64,000 nucleotides of DNA from Myxococcota bacterium (GTDB lineage: Bacteria > Myxococcota_A > Polyangia > Polyangiales > Polyangiaceae): positions 1 to 64,000 of the forward strand of contig CAUJEM010000019.1 in NCBI GenBank assembly GCA_963169915.1. Direction: 5' to 3'. The translations under genes and the position numbers were made by a program. The first letter of the stretch is position 1. Each line of letters starts with the position of its first letter. The notes beneath the pieces are model-generated. The model was not told the origin of the DNA. It worked only from the letters and a program-made list of their open reading frames with translations, and ran no database searches. Positions 47,552 through 62,073 of the stretch are shown here, in pieces.

Positions 47552-48778
47552 TCAGTCCTCCACGAAGTCCAGGTCGCGGCCGAAGGTCTCCTCGAGCCCG
47601 AGCAGCGAGACCGCGGCCAGCAGCACGGTGACGGCGCCGACCGTGGCCGCGCTCCCCAGCACCCCGAGCCCGGGCTTGAGCCACTGAAAGCTCGAGGTGG
47701 CGAGCACCACCGCGCCGCGCACGAAATTGGGCGCCGTCGTGGTGACCGTGGCGCGCAGGTTGGTGCCGAACTGCTCCGAGGCCACCGTGACGAACACCGC
47801 CCAGTACCCGGACGCTACCCCGAGCGCCAGGATGATGCCGTAGAAGATCGTGAGCGAGCGGCCTCCCAGCGTGAAGTACGCGACGATGCACGCCGCCGTC
47901 GCCGCCAAGAAGCCGGTGAGCACCCGCTTGCGGCTCCTGAGGCGCTGGCTCAGCAGCCCGCTGCCCAGGTCCCCGACGGCGAGCCCCAGGTACATCAACA
48001 TGACCGCGGTGGAGGGCTTGGGGAGCTCCACCAAGCCCAGGGCACGCCCGAGCTCCGGGGAGAAGGCGACCAAGATGCTCACCGCATACCAGATGGGCAC
48101 CCCGACCAAGATCACGGCCACGTAGCGCTTGAGGCGCCCGAGCTGGGTGAACAGCGCCATGAAGTCCCCGTGCCGCACCCCGCGCTGCTGCGAGCCGCGA
48201 AACATGGCGCTCTCCCGCAGACCCACCCGCACCACGAGCAGCACGAGCCCCATCCCGCCACCCACGAAGTACGCCGTGCGCCAGCTGAAGGCCTCCCCCA
48301 CCAGCGCCGCCACCACCGCGCCCAGGATGCCGATGGTGGCCACCACGGTGGTGCCGTAGCCGCGCGAGCTGCGGTGCATCACCTCGCTGACCAGCGTGAT
48401 GCCGGCCCCGAGCTCACCGGCGAGCCCCACCCCCGCGATGAAGCGCGTCACCTCGTACGCGAAGATGCTGGTGACCAGGCCGTTGGCGATGTTCGCCAGG
48501 GAGTACAGGGTGATGGAGCCGAACAGCACCGTCAGCCGCCCCCGCTTGTCCCCGAGGATGCCCCAGAGCACGCCGCCCAGCAGCATGCCGCCCATCTGCC
48601 AGTTGAGCAGCCGCACCCCCACGTCCGTCAGCTCCTCCCCCGTCAGCCCGAAGTCGCGGAGGCTCGGCAGCCTGACGATGGCGAACAAGATGAGGTCGTA
48701 GATGTCCACGAAGTAGCCGAGCGCGGCCACCAGCACCGTGAGGCCTACGTTGCGCCGCTCCTCGGTCGCGCCAGGCAT
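47552..48778 (-). CDS. Major facilitator superfamily transporter
   Basis: 408 residues with 12 predicted helices. Seen: the first-helix YFVDIYDLILFAIV, the loop 2-3 motif GILGDKRGRLTVLF (G.LgDr.GRr) and GVGLAGELGAGITLVSE in helix 4-5. This pattern fits the metabolite:H+ symporter/sugar-porter branch carrying carboxylates or similar compounds. The substrate cannot be assigned. ATG 48778 starts MPGATEERRNVG just before helix 1; an upstream 60-residue extension is rejected. The C-terminus ends DLDFVED. Confidence 0.88.
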   Translation of the reverse strand: MPGATEERRNVGLTVLVAALGYFVDIYDLILFAIVRLPSLRDFGLTGEELTDVGVRLLNWQMGGMLLGGVLWGILGDKRGRLTVLFGSITLYSLANIANGLVTSIFAYEVTRFIAGVGLAGELGAGITLVSEVMHRSSRGYGTTVVATIGILGAVVAALVGEAFSWRTAYFVGGGMGLVLLVVRVGLRESAMFRGSQQRGVRHGDFMALFTQLGRLKRYVAVILVGVPIWYAVSILVAFSPELGRALGLVELPKPSTAVMLMYLGLAVGDLGSGLLSQRLRSRKRVLTGFLAATAACIVAYFTLGGRSLTIFYGIILALGVASGYWAVFVTVASEQFGTNLRATVTTTAPNFVRGAVVLATSSFQWLKPGLGVLGSAATVGAVTVLLAAVSLLGLEETFGRDLDFVED

Positions 48779-48988
48779 GAGGCGGCTAGCCAACCAGGGT
48801 GAGCGGGGGCCGGTCAAGCGACGCCCGAGCTCCCCGCACGAGCGCACGAAATGACTGAACGTCCGTAGCGTGCCGGGTCGAAGCCCCCGGCTCGCGTTGG
48901 CTTCGGGCAGGCTATCTGCTACTCGGCGGCCCCGCCGCTCGGCGTCGAGGGGCCCCACCCGCGGGCGCCCTCACGCCCCGCGCGCACC

Positions 48989-51100
48989 GTGAACGCGGCC
49001 TCACCGGGCCTGCCCTCAAAGGATCGTCGCTTGGAGTCCCTACCCTTTTACGCCATCGGTGCCGGCGCGGTCGCGCTGGTCATCGCGCTCGCCCTCTACT
49101 TCCGCGTCAAGTCCATCCCCGAGGGGAACGAGGCCATGGCGCGCATCGCTCGCTACATCCGCGAGGGCGCCATGGCCTTCCTCTGGCGCGAGTACAAGGT
49201 GCTCGGGCTCTACGCGCTGGTGGTCTTCGCCGCGCTGTCGGCCGCGCTCGGGCTCACCGCGGGGGTCTGCTTCTTGGCGGGCGCGGGGCTGTCCCTGCTC
49301 GCCGGCTTCTTCGGGATGAAGAGCGCCACCTACGCCAACGTGCGCACCACGGAGGCCGCTCGCACCAAGGGCAAGCCCGAGGCGCTGCTCACCGCGCTGG
49401 ACGGCGGCGCCGTGATGGGGCTGTGCGTGGCCGGGCTCGGCCTCATCGGCATGGGGGTGCTCTACTACCTCTACCGCAGCGCGGATCGGCATGAGCTCGG
49501 CACGGTGCTGCACTCCTTCGCCGTCGGCGCCAGCAGCATCGCGCTGTTTGCCCGGATCGGCGGCGGCATCTACACCAAGGCCGCGGACGTCGGCGCGGAC
49601 ATCGTCGGCAAGGTGGAGGCGAACATCCCCGAAGACGACCCGCGCAACCCCGGCGTCATCGCGGACAACGTGGGCGACAACGTGGGCGACACCGCCGGCA
49701 TGGGCGCGGACATCTTCGAGAGCTACGTGGCGGCCATGGTGGCCGCCATGGCGCTGGCCCTGACCACCCCCGTGGAGCAGCTCCGGGTGCTGGCGCCCAG
49801 CGTCACGGACGAGACCACCCTGCGCGTCATCGGGGTGGCGCTGCCGCTCCTGCTCGCCACCATCGGCCTCGCCGTCAGCGTGGTGGGCATCTTCATCACC
49901 CGGATGCTCAAGAACCTGCCCCCGGCGCGGGTGCTGCGGCTCGCGCTCATCTTGCCGCCGTTCTTGGTCATCCTCGCGGCCTTCCCGGCGCTCAGCGCCT
50001 TCGGGATCTCCACCAGCGCCGTGTACGTGCTGGCCGCCGGCGCGCTGGCCGGCGCGGTGGTGGGGCTCGTCACGGACTACTACACCTCCTCCGGGCCCGT
50101 GGAGGCGGTCGCCAAGGCCGCGCTCACCGGCCCCGGCACGAACGTCATCCGTGGCCTCGCGGTGGGCATGGAGAGCACCGCCATCCCGCTCGTCACGCTG
50201 GTCGTCGCCGGGGCCGTCTCCAACCACTTCCTCGGACTCTACGGCATCGCGCTCGCGGCCGTCGGGATGCTGGCCGGCACCGCCATCGTGATGACGGTGG
50301 ACACCTACGGGCCCATCGCGGACAACGCGGGCGGCATCAGCGAGATGAGCGGGCTCGGGGAGGAGGTCCGCGCCATCACGGACGAGCTGGACGCCGTCGG
50401 CAACACCACGGCCGCCGTGGGCAAGGGCTTCGCCATCGGCTCGGCGGTGCTCACGGTGGTGGCGCTGTTCGCCGCCTTCCACATGGAAGTGAACGCCGTG
50501 CGCGTCTCCAAGGGCGCGGCGGAGCTCAGCCTGCACCTGACGGACGCCAACGTCCTCATGGGGCTCTTACTCGGGGCCATCTTGCCGTGCCTCGTGGGCT
50601 CCACCACCATGACGGCGGTGGGTCGCGCCGCCGGCGCCATCGTAGAGGAGATCCGCCGGCAGTTCCGGGAGATCCCGGGGCTGCTCGAGGGCAAGCCCGG
50701 CGTCGAGCCGCAGCCCGCGGTCATCGTGGACATCGCCACGACGGCGGCCATCAAGGAGATGCTGCTGCCCGGCGCCATCGCGGTGCTGTCGCCCGTGGTG
50801 CTCGGCTTCGCCTTCGGCGCGGAGCTGCTGGCAGGCGCGCTCGCCGGTGCGCTCGCGGTGGGCTCCACGCTCTCCTTGCTCATGGCCAACGGCGGCGGCG
50901 CCTGGGACAACGCCAAGAAGTTCATCGAGAAGGGCGGGCTCACGGGCCACAAGAAGGGCTCGGACGCGCACAAGGCGGCCGTGGTGGGGGACACCGTGGG
51001 CGACCCCTTCAAGGACACCTCCGGCCCCGGCATCGCCATCCTCATCAAGGTGATGAGCGTGGTCAGCCTGCTCATCGCGCCGCTCGTCGCGATGCGCTGA
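48989..51100 (+). CDS. hppA: Membrane-bound ion-translocating pyrophosphatase
   Basis: 703 residues with about 16 predicted helices. It hydrolyses pyrophosphate and pumps H+ (or Na+) across the inner membrane. Seen: the substrate site [39 protein letters not shown], and late [12 protein letters not shown]...[14 protein letters not shown]. The segment [16 protein letters not shown] carries Ala where K+-independent enzymes have Lys, so the K+-dependent type is predicted; H+ versus Na+ is left open. GTG start. Promoter-like TATCTG/TACTCG stretches lie ~50 nt upstream. Confidence 0.95.
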   Translation: MNAASPGLPSKDRRLESLPFYAIGAGAVALVIALALYFRVKSIPEGNEAMARIARYIREGAMAFLWREYKVLGLYALVVFAALSAALGLTAGVCFLAGAGLSLLAGFFGMKSATYANVRTTEAARTKGKPEALLTALDGGAVMGLCVAGLGLIGMGVLYYLYRSADRHELGTVLHSFAVGASSIALFARIGGGIYTKAADVGADIVGKVEANIPEDDPRNPGVIADNVGDNVGDTAGMGADIFESYVAAMVAAMALALTTPVEQLRVLAPSVTDETTLRVIGVALPLLLATIGLAVSVVGIFITRMLKNLPPARVLRLALILPPFLVILAAFPALSAFGISTSAVYVLAAGALAGAVVGLVTDYYTSSGPVEAVAKAALTGPGTNVIRGLAVGMESTAIPLVTLVVAGAVSNHFLGLYGIALAAVGMLAGTAIVMTVDTYGPIADNAGGISEMSGLGEEVRAITDELDAVGNTTAAVGKGFAIGSAVLTVVALFAAFHMEVNAVRVSKGAAELSLHLTDANVLMGLLLGAILPCLVGSTTMTAVGRAAGAIVEEIRRQFREIPGLLEGKPGVEPQPAVIVDIATTAAIKEMLLPGAIAVLSPVVLGFAFGAELLAGALAGALAVGSTLSLLMANGGGAWDNAKKFIEKGGLTGHKKGSDAHKAAVVGDTVGDPFKDTSGPGIAILIKVMSVVSLLIAPLVAMR

Positions 51101-51118
51101 GCCGCGCCGGGACAGACG

Positions 51119-51152
51119 CCGCTCGGACGCGCGCCGTGGCGCCTCCGAGCGG
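51119..51152. terminator. 9-bp hairpin between convergent hppA and lrgB
   Basis: CCGCTCGGA pairs perfectly with TCCGAGCGG around a 16-nt loop. It would work for transcripts from both sides. No U-tract. Confidence 0.55.
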
Positions 51153-51157
51153 TGGGC

Positions 51158-51853
51158 TCAGCCGAACAGGTGCCAGACGGAGGGCAGCCAGAGCGCGGTG
51201 AGCAGGCCGTTGAAGCCCATCGCGAGCCCCGCGAAGGCGCCGGCCACCGCGCCCTCACCGAGCGCTGAGGCCGTGCCGATCCCGTGAGCGACGAGCCCGA
51301 GCGTGAAGCCGCGCGCCTCGGGCCGCCGCACGCGGACCCAGGTGAGCAGCAGCGGCCCCACCGTGGCGCCGAGCACCCCGGTGACGACCACCAGCCCCGC
51401 CGCCAGCGTGGGCGAGCCGCCCAGCCGCTCGGCCAAGGTCATGGCGATGGGCGTGGTGACGCTCTTGGGCGTGAGCGCCGCGAGCCCCTCGCGTCCAGCG
51501 CCCAGCAGCTCCGCCGCGCCGCAGGCGATGACGACCGCCGTCACCGAGCCCACCGCGAGCGCAGCGAGCAGCGGCACGAGGCGACGCCCCACGAGCCGTA
51601 GCTGCTGGGAGAGCGGGACCGCCAGCGCCACGATGGCCGGCCCCAGCAGCAGGTGCAGCGGTCGCGCCCCCGCGAAGTAGGTGGCGAAGTCGAGGCGCAG
51701 CCAGCGCAGCGTCAGCGCGATGAGCGCGCTGCCGAGGAGCACCGGGTTCATGAGCGGGTGCCCGCCGGCGCGCCGCTGCAGCAGGCTCGCCAGCTCGAAG
51801 CAGCCCAGCGTGAGCGCCAGCGCGAACAGCGGCGAGCGCAGCAGCTCGCTCAC
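51158..51853 (-). CDS. lrgB: LrgB/CidB family membrane protein
   Basis: 231 residues with 6-7 predicted helices. LrgB hallmarks: [45 protein letters not shown] and the late [16 protein letters not shown]. The family pairs with LrgA and is tied to control of murein hydrolases, programmed lysis or pyruvate transport. GTG start overlaps the lrgA stop by 4 bp, so the pair is an operon. No LytSR-type regulator is adjacent. Naming as lrg rather than cid is by convention. Confidence 0.92.
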   Translation of the reverse strand: MSELLRSPLFALALTLGCFELASLLQRRAGGHPLMNPVLLGSALIALTLRWLRLDFATYFAGARPLHLLLGPAIVALAVPLSQQLRLVGRRLVPLLAALAVGSVTAVVIACGAAELLGAGREGLAALTPKSVTTPIAMTLAERLGGSPTLAAGLVVVTGVLGATVGPLLLTWVRVRRPEARGFTLGLVAHGIGTASALGEGAVAGAFAGLAMGFNGLLTALWLPSVWHLFG

Positions 51854-52197
51854 GAGCTGCCCCGCTGGGTGAACAGCCGCTCGGTGAGCACGCCGATGAG
51901 CACCAAGGTGAGCACCGTGCTCAGCGCGGCGCCGAGCACCAAGGCCACGCCGTCCCGCGCCAGCTCGTCGGACAGAAAGAAGACGCCGGCCGACGCCGGC
52001 AGGTAGAGGAGCGACAGCTTGCCGAGCATGGGTGCCGCCGCGGGCTCGACGTGGCGCGCGCCCTGCGGCCAAAGCACGAGGACCGTGAGGAGCAAGCCGA
52101 GGCCCATCACCGGCCCGGGGACGGGCAGAGCGAGGCTCACGCTGAGCGTCTCCCCGAGGAATTGAGCCGTCAGGAGGATCAGAAAGCCGCGGACCAT
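51850..52197 (-). CDS. lrgA: LrgA/CidA holin-like membrane protein
   Basis: 115 residues with four hydrophobic helices. Typical LrgA/CidA/YohJ features: FLGETLSVSLALPVPGPVMGLGLL (the PGPVxGL motif) and LSLLYLPASAGVF (LFVPAGVG-like motif). ATG 52197 is chosen over an upstream in-frame start because it gives the family length. Partner of LrgB; together they would form an inner-membrane complex. Confidence 0.92.
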   Translation of the reverse strand: MVRGFLILLTAQFLGETLSVSLALPVPGPVMGLGLLLTVLVLWPQGARHVEPAAAPMLGKLSLLYLPASAGVFFLSDELARDGVALVLGAALSTVLTLVLIGVLTERLFTQRGSS

Positions 52198-52288
52198 GCC
52201 GGCGCTGGTAGTGGGGGGCGCGCCGGCGGGCAAGCGACGCCTGCCTTCGCGCGTGGAGGGGTGGCTTTCCTGCGCCCGCTCCAGCCGC

Positions 52289-52294
52289 TAGGCT
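52289..52294 (+). promoter_or_regulatory. -10-like TAGGCT, 6 nt before FKBP ATG
   Basis: TAGGCT, GCCCCC, then ATG 52301. Leaderless spacing. Confidence 0.5.
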
Positions 52295-52300
52295 GCCCCC

Positions 52301-52621
52301 ATGCTCGACGTCACGGACTTGGTCGTTGGAAGCGGAGACGAAGCCAGCCCCGGCAAGCGGGTGAGCGTGCACTACACGGGGACGCTGACGAACGGAGAGA
52401 AGTTCGACAGCTCACTCGACCGCGGGCGCCCCTTCGATTTTGCGCTCGGCGGCGGCCAGGTCATCCAGGGCTGGGATCGAGGCGTGGCGGGCATGCGCGT
52501 GGGCGGCAAGCGCAAGCTCGTCATCCCGCCAGAGCTCGGCTACGGCTCGCGCGGCTTTCCGCCCGTCATTCCGCCGAACAGCACGCTCGTGTTCGAGATC
52601 GAGCTGCTGGCGGTGAAGTAG
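52301..52621 (+). CDS. FKBP-type peptidyl-prolyl cis-trans isomerase
   Basis: 106 residues, a single minimal FKBP domain with no signal peptide, thus cytoplasmic. Seen: [50 protein letters not shown] and [29 protein letters not shown], covering all the FK506-pocket aromatic positions (Y, F, D, W, Y, F). It catalyses isomerisation of Xaa-Pro bonds in folding proteins. It is monocistronic by context. Confidence 0.95.
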   Translation: MLDVTDLVVGSGDEASPGKRVSVHYTGTLTNGEKFDSSLDRGRPFDFALGGGQVIQGWDRGVAGMRVGGKRKLVIPPELGYGSRGFPPVIPPNSTLVFEIELLAVK

Positions 52622-52635
52622 CGCCGCAGCGCGAC

Positions 52636-52670
52636 CGCCCTGGCACCTAGGGTCAGGAGGGGCCAGGGCG
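52636..52670. terminator. 9-bp hairpin between FKBP and Spy-like genes
   Basis: CGCCCTGGC pairs with GCCAGGGCG around a 17-nt loop, in the gap between two convergent genes. Probable bidirectional terminator without a T-tract. Confidence 0.5.
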
Positions 52671-52692
52671 TGCCGCCCTCCGCTCGGCTCGG

Positions 52693-53274
52693 TCAGTGGG
52701 CACGCGGCGCTGCGTCCGCGCGGGCGGATTGCTGACCGCCCCGGCGCTCACCGTGAGCGCGCTCGCCGCGAGGCCCCTTGCCGTGGTGGCCCTTGCCGCC
52801 GTGACCGCGACCCACCTGGAACAGGCCGAGCGCCCGCGCCTGCTCGCTCGGCTTGAGGAGGGCCGCCAGCTCGACGGTCCGCTGATCGCCCAGCGCACGG
52901 AGCTTGAGCTCAGCGTCGCGCAGGGCCGCCAGCACCTTGGCGAAGGCAGCGTCATCCTTGCTGTTTTTCTCGATCAGCGCCCGCAGGGCCTCGCGCTGGG
53001 TCCGGAGCGTGGCCACCACCGGCTCCCGCGCCTCGTCGTAGCGCTTCATCACGGCGAGGGCCTTCTCGGCGCGGGCCGCGTCCACGCCGGCGCGGGTGAG
53101 GGCCTCCTTGCGGCGCTCTTGCTGCTTGGCCTTCCACTCGGCCTTGTCCTTGGGCCGGTGCTCGGCCTGGGCGCCGGCGCCCCGGTCACGCCCTGGGGCA
53201 GCGCTGACGGCGACGGCGGTGGTTGCGATGGCGGCGGCGGCGAGGACGGCCGACAGGCGCTTGAGGTGCATCAT
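52693..53274 (-). CDS. Periplasmic Spy/CpxP-like protein with His/Gly/Arg-rich tail
   Basis: 193 residues. Signal peptide (LKRLSAVLAAAAIATTAVAVSA) followed by a charged, all-helical domain of ~110 residues. It has the regular long amphipathic helices of Spy/CpxP proteins and an LKPSEQARAL segment resembling their LTxxQ motif. The C-terminal ~40 residues (GHGGKGHHGKGPRGERAHG) are rich in His, Gly and basic residues and may bind metal or the envelope. Spy-type proteins are ATP-independent chaperones or stress sensors. ATG 53274 has a good ribosome site AAGGAGA. Identification is by pattern only. Confidence 0.65.
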   Translation of the reverse strand: MMHLKRLSAVLAAAAIATTAVAVSAAPGRDRGAGAQAEHRPKDKAEWKAKQQERRKEALTRAGVDAARAEKALAVMKRYDEAREPVVATLRTQREALRALIEKNSKDDAAFAKVLAALRDAELKLRALGDQRTVELAALLKPSEQARALGLFQVGRGHGGKGHHGKGPRGERAHGERRGGQQSARADAAPRAH

Positions 53275-53368
53275 CGGGGATTCTCCTTGGAAGCGGGGAT
53301 AGGGGGGGGGGTTCGAGAGAGGACAACCTCTACATGCCGTGCCCGCCAATCGTGTTAAGACCTGGCGC

Positions 53369-53838
53369 ATGCCTCCGGAGCACAAGCTGGAATTGCTCCA
53401 GCGCTTCAACCAGGCCTTCGCGGAGGCCGTCCCCTTCAACCGCGCCCTCGGGCTGCGCTTCGAGGACTACGAGCCCAACGTCGCCGTGCTGCGCCTGCCC
53501 TATTCCCCCAAGCTCGTGGGCAACCCGGAGTCCGGGGTGCTGCACGGCGGAACCATCACCTCGCTGATGGACGCCGCCTGCGGAGCGGCGGTGTTCCTGG
53601 CGCTGGGCTCCCCGACCCCCATCGCCACCTTGGACCTTCGCATCGACTACCTCAAGCCAGCCGTGGCTCAGCTCGACGTGCTCTGCCACGCGACCTGCAC
53701 CAAGGTGACGGGCAACGTGGCCTTCGTCACCGCCCGCGCCCATCACCCGGACGAGGAGGCGGATCCCATCGCGCAGGGCGCCGGCACCTTCATCATCTTC
53801 CGAGAGGGCGGGAAGACCAGCTTCATGGAGCGCCAGCG

Positions 53839-53842
<4 letters not shown>
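53369..53842 (+). CDS. PaaI-like hotdog thioesterase (first of pair)
   Basis: 157 residues. Acyl-CoA thioesterase fold with VAVLRLPYSPKLVGNPESGVLHGGTITSLMDAACG (HGG with the conserved Asp downstream) and ATLDLRIDYLKPA. The substrate is unknown, possibly phenylacetyl- or medium-chain acyl-CoA. ATG 53369 lies 7 nt after TAAGAC, near the leaderless pattern. Its stop overlaps the start of the next hotdog gene (ATGA). Confidence 0.9.
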
Positions 53843-56767
<2,925 letters not shown>

Positions 56768-56882
56768 GCCTCCCCGCTCGCCGAGCGCGCGCGCAGCGGA
56801 GGCGGACGCGCGCGGGGCCCGGCGGCCGCCGCTTGCGGCGCTTCATCCACGGCGCTAGCTCCCGGGGCAAGGAGCACGTTGG

Positions 56883-58175
<1,293 letters not shown>

Positions 58176-58197
58176 CGCGATCGACGCCACGCGCCGC

Positions 58198-59472
58198 TCA
58201 GGGCGCCGACTCCGCGCCCTCCCCCGGCCCCGCCAGCGGGATCGGCTCGAGGCCGTCGTGCGCGTCGGCCTCGGGGCGCCGCGGCCCTGGGCTCGGCAGC
58301 AGCTCCAATTCGAGCCGCCCCGGCTCGCTGCGCGCTCCGGGGCGCTGGCGCGGCGGGGCCGGGGTGCTCGGGACACCGCGCTCGAGCGCCGGGGTCTGCC
58401 AGACCGGCTCGACGAAGTCTCGAACGAGCGGCACCAGGTTGGCCAGGTGCGCGCAGTGCGCGGGCGCGTCGTCGCCCCGCTGCGACCAGACGAGCACCCC
58501 GGCCTGCCGTGCCTCCGTCAGCAGCGTGTCGTCGCCGGGCGAGGGCGCCACGGGGCGCGGCACCAGCCCCAAGCGCGCGAGCAAGAGCGCGGCCGTGGGC
58601 GCCGTCCCAGGGTAGCCCGGGGGCTCGATCTGCGAGTGCGTGAAGGCGAACCGAGCCTGCCCCGCCAAGGCGCGGCGCGCGAAGTCGAGGAAGGGCCCGA
58701 GCGTGCGATCGCTGAGGTCTTCCACGCGCGGTGAGGGCACCGGCCCACGCCTCCACGCCGCGTGCAGCCCATCGAGCAGCAGCACGGCGCTCACCTGCGG
58801 GGCCCCGTGGAGCAAGATCTCCCCGATGGCGCCATAGCCGGCGCTCCACGCGGAGAGCCCGAGGTGCCGCACGTGCGCCTGCGGGTGGCGCCGCCGGAGC
58901 GCGGCCTCGATCTCTGCCACGAAGCGCTCGAAGGCCCCCCGCGTCGGGAACGCCTTGGAGTAAGCGCCGCTGCCCACGCCCAGATCGACCCCGACGAACA
59001 CGGCACCCCGTGACGCCTGCACGAAGTACTTTCGCGCCGCCTCGTGGCCATGAAAGTGGATGAGGACATCGTAGCCGTGGTCCGCGGTGTGCCCTCCCCG
59101 CTGGGGGATCGCCACCTCACCGAGCGACAGCGGCTCGTAGGCCGACCAGGGGCCGAGCCCCAGCGGGTCACGCGGCGAGCACGGCGAGGGCTCGCGCGGC
59201 GCGGGCGCCGACACGGCGCTGGCCGCGCCGGAGGACGCCAGCGCGGCGCTCGCGGTCGGGACCGGAGCGCTCGGGAGCGCCGCGCGCGCGCTCACCGACG
59301 GCGCCGCCGCCGCGGCGCCGCGGGTCGCGCGGGGACCGACCATGACGAGCCCGGCCACCGTGGCGGCGCCCACCGCCGCGACGAGCAGCGCGCGACGCAG
59401 CAGCTCTCGCTCGCTCGGTGCTGCGGGGTGCGAGTCCTCGGACTGCCCGCTCGCCTCGGTGCGCTGGCCCAT
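58198..59472 (-). CDS. Membrane-anchored alpha/beta-hydrolase-like protein
   Basis: 424 residues. One N-terminal membrane segment (about 25-50, ALLVAAVGAATVAGLVMVG) is followed by an Ala/Ser/Pro linker and a globular domain with an alpha/beta-hydrolase look: YDVLIHFHGHEAARKYF (HG oxyanion region), nucleophile elbow LSAWSAGYGAIGEI (Ser in a WSAGY motif) and LLLDGLHAAW with an acidic candidate. A possible His lies in DDAPAHCAHLANLVPL. The final ~60 residues are Pro-rich. Probably periplasmic or surface-facing. The substrate is unknown and the family was assigned by motif only. Confidence 0.65.
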   Translation of the reverse strand: MGQRTEASGQSEDSHPAAPSERELLRRALLVAAVGAATVAGLVMVGPRATRGAAAAAPSVSARAALPSAPVPTASAALASSGAASAVSAPAPREPSPCSPRDPLGLGPWSAYEPLSLGEVAIPQRGGHTADHGYDVLIHFHGHEAARKYFVQASRGAVFVGVDLGVGSGAYSKAFPTRGAFERFVAEIEAALRRRHPQAHVRHLGLSAWSAGYGAIGEILLHGAPQVSAVLLLDGLHAAWRRGPVPSPRVEDLSDRTLGPFLDFARRALAGQARFAFTHSQIEPPGYPGTAPTAALLLARLGLVPRPVAPSPGDDTLLTEARQAGVLVWSQRGDDAPAHCAHLANLVPLVRDFVEPVWQTPALERGVPSTPAPPRQRPGARSEPGRLELELLPSPGPRRPEADAHDGLEPIPLAGPGEGAESAP

Positions 59473-59564
59473 CGGTCGGACACCAGCTTAGCCCCCGCCA
59501 CCGCTGAGCACCCGTATTTTGCCGCCCCGCGCCCCCCTCCCGCCCCTTGGCGACGGAACGGGGC

Positions 59565-59570
59565 TAGGCT
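59565..59570 (+). promoter_or_regulatory. -10-like TAGGCT, 9 nt before kinase GTG
   Basis: TAGGCT, CCGCCCGCC, then GTG 59580. Confidence 0.45.
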
Positions 59571-59579
59571 CCGCCCGCC

Positions 59580-60932
59580 GTGCTCCGCTCCCTCAAAGCG
59601 CTCGCGCTCTTCTGGACCGTCTTTGGCTCGTATGGGCTCGCGTGGCTCCTCGGACGTGTCCTGCCCGAGCGGCTCTACGACCAGCTCCTGCGCCGCGCCC
59701 ACGTCAAGAACGCCCGCCGCCTGGCGGAGGGCTTCATGCGCCTGCGTGGGGTCTTCATCAAGATGGGGCAGGTGCTGAGCGTGCTCGGCACCTTCTTGCC
59801 GCGCGCCTACTCGCAAGCCCTGGAGAAGCTCCAGGACCAGGTGCCGCCGCGGCCCTTCCCGGAGCTCGAAGGGCGTCTGCAGGCCGCGCTCGGCGACGCC
59901 CCGCTCGAGCGCTTTCGCAGCTTCGACAGGGAGCCCCTGGCCGCCGCCTCCTTGGCGCAGGTGCACCGCGCCGTGACGCAGGACGGGCGCGCCGTCGCCG
60001 TCAAGGTGCTCTACCCCGGCATCGAGCGGCTCATCCAGCGCGACCTCGCCGTCTTGCGCTCGGTCACCCCGATGCTCAAGTGGTTTTTCCCCATCGCCCG
60101 CTTCGAGCGCGTGGTGGATCAGCTCGAGGCCATGCTGGCGCACGAGACCGACTACTCGCACGAGCAGGCCAACATGGAGCGCCTGCGCGCGCTGTTCGCC
60201 GACCGCAGCGACGTGGTGGTCCCGACGCTGCTCGAGGAGCTCTGCGGCCCCGGGGTGCTCTGCATGTCCTTCGAGGAGGGCATCAAGATCAGTGACGTGA
60301 AGGCCCTACGGGCGGCCGGCATCGAGCCCAAGCAGGTGGGCAAGCTGCTCGTGGAGTGCTTCGGGCGCATGCTCTTCGATCACCGCCTGTTTCACGCGGA
60401 TCCTCACCCCGGCAACTTCCTGGTGCGACCCGGCCCTACCCTCATCATCCTGGACTACGGCGCGGTCGAGGAGGTCACCGCGCCGCTCGCGGAGGGCATG
60501 AAGCTGGTGGTGCTGGGCGCCATGACCCGAGACGACCTCCAGGTGCTGCGCGGGCTCGAGACCATGGGCTTCGTGGCGGAGGGTGGGGACAAGGAGCTGC
60601 TCATCCGCGTGGGCAAGGAGTACCTGAGCGTGCTGCAGGGCGTGCGGATCGAGGACTTCTCCAAGGTGGACCGCGACACCATCGAGCAGCTCTCCGGCTT
60701 CCAGCAGACCCGCGGCCAGCTCCGCGAGATCATGAAGAGCGTGGAGTACCCCCAAGGCTACTTCTACGTGGAGCGGACGCTGGCCCTGCTGTTCGGGCTC
60801 GTGGCGCGCCTCGCCCCCAAGCAGGGCCTGCCGGGGCTCATCCTGCCCTACGCCGCCAAGGCCTTCGCGCGCGACATGGCGGCGGCCAGCGCGCCCCCGA
60901 GCGCGGTCGAGCCCTCACCCCAAGGCCCCTGA
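59580..60932 (+). CDS. ABC1/AarF/UbiB family atypical kinase
   Basis: 450 residues from GTG. Seen: the family-specific KxGQ motif (GVFIKMGQVLS), Ala-rich loop LAAASLAQVHRA replacing the Gly loop, VAVKVLYPG (Lys), catalytic HADPHPGNFL and LDYGAVEE (DFG equivalent). A hydrophobic N-terminal segment suggests membrane association. UbiB-type proteins act in quinone biosynthesis or lipid homeostasis as ATPases. Myxobacterial members may belong to menaquinone/lipid branches, so no gene name is given. Confidence 0.92.
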   Translation: MLRSLKALALFWTVFGSYGLAWLLGRVLPERLYDQLLRRAHVKNARRLAEGFMRLRGVFIKMGQVLSVLGTFLPRAYSQALEKLQDQVPPRPFPELEGRLQAALGDAPLERFRSFDREPLAAASLAQVHRAVTQDGRAVAVKVLYPGIERLIQRDLAVLRSVTPMLKWFFPIARFERVVDQLEAMLAHETDYSHEQANMERLRALFADRSDVVVPTLLEELCGPGVLCMSFEEGIKISDVKALRAAGIEPKQVGKLLVECFGRMLFDHRLFHADPHPGNFLVRPGPTLIILDYGAVEEVTAPLAEGMKLVVLGAMTRDDLQVLRGLETMGFVAEGGDKELLIRVGKEYLSVLQGVRIEDFSKVDRDTIEQLSGFQQTRGQLREIMKSVEYPQGYFYVERTLALLFGLVARLAPKQGLPGLILPYAAKAFARDMAAASAPPSAVEPSPQGP

Positions 60933-60968
60933 GCCAGCGCCCGCCGCGGAGCGCCCCGGGGGGGGGCC

Positions 60969-61907
<939 letters not shown>

Positions 61908-62061
61908 CAGGCTCTCGTCGACGACGCTCGCGCGCCCACTAGCACAAGGCGGCGCCCCGGGGGACGCTCCGCGGCCAAACCCGCGCCCAGCAGACCGCGC
62001 GCGGCCGCGGCGCCACGCCGTCGGCCCGCCCCTCCCGCGGGCCGAGCGCGCCGACCTGCGA

Positions 62062-62067
62062 TAGCTT
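62062..62067 (+). promoter_or_regulatory. -10-like TAGCTT, 6 nt before ATG
   Basis: TAGCTT, CAGGGG, then ATG 62074. CAGGGG could also serve as a short ribosome site, so this is a weaker member of the set. Confidence 0.35.
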
Positions 62068-62073
62068 CAGGGG

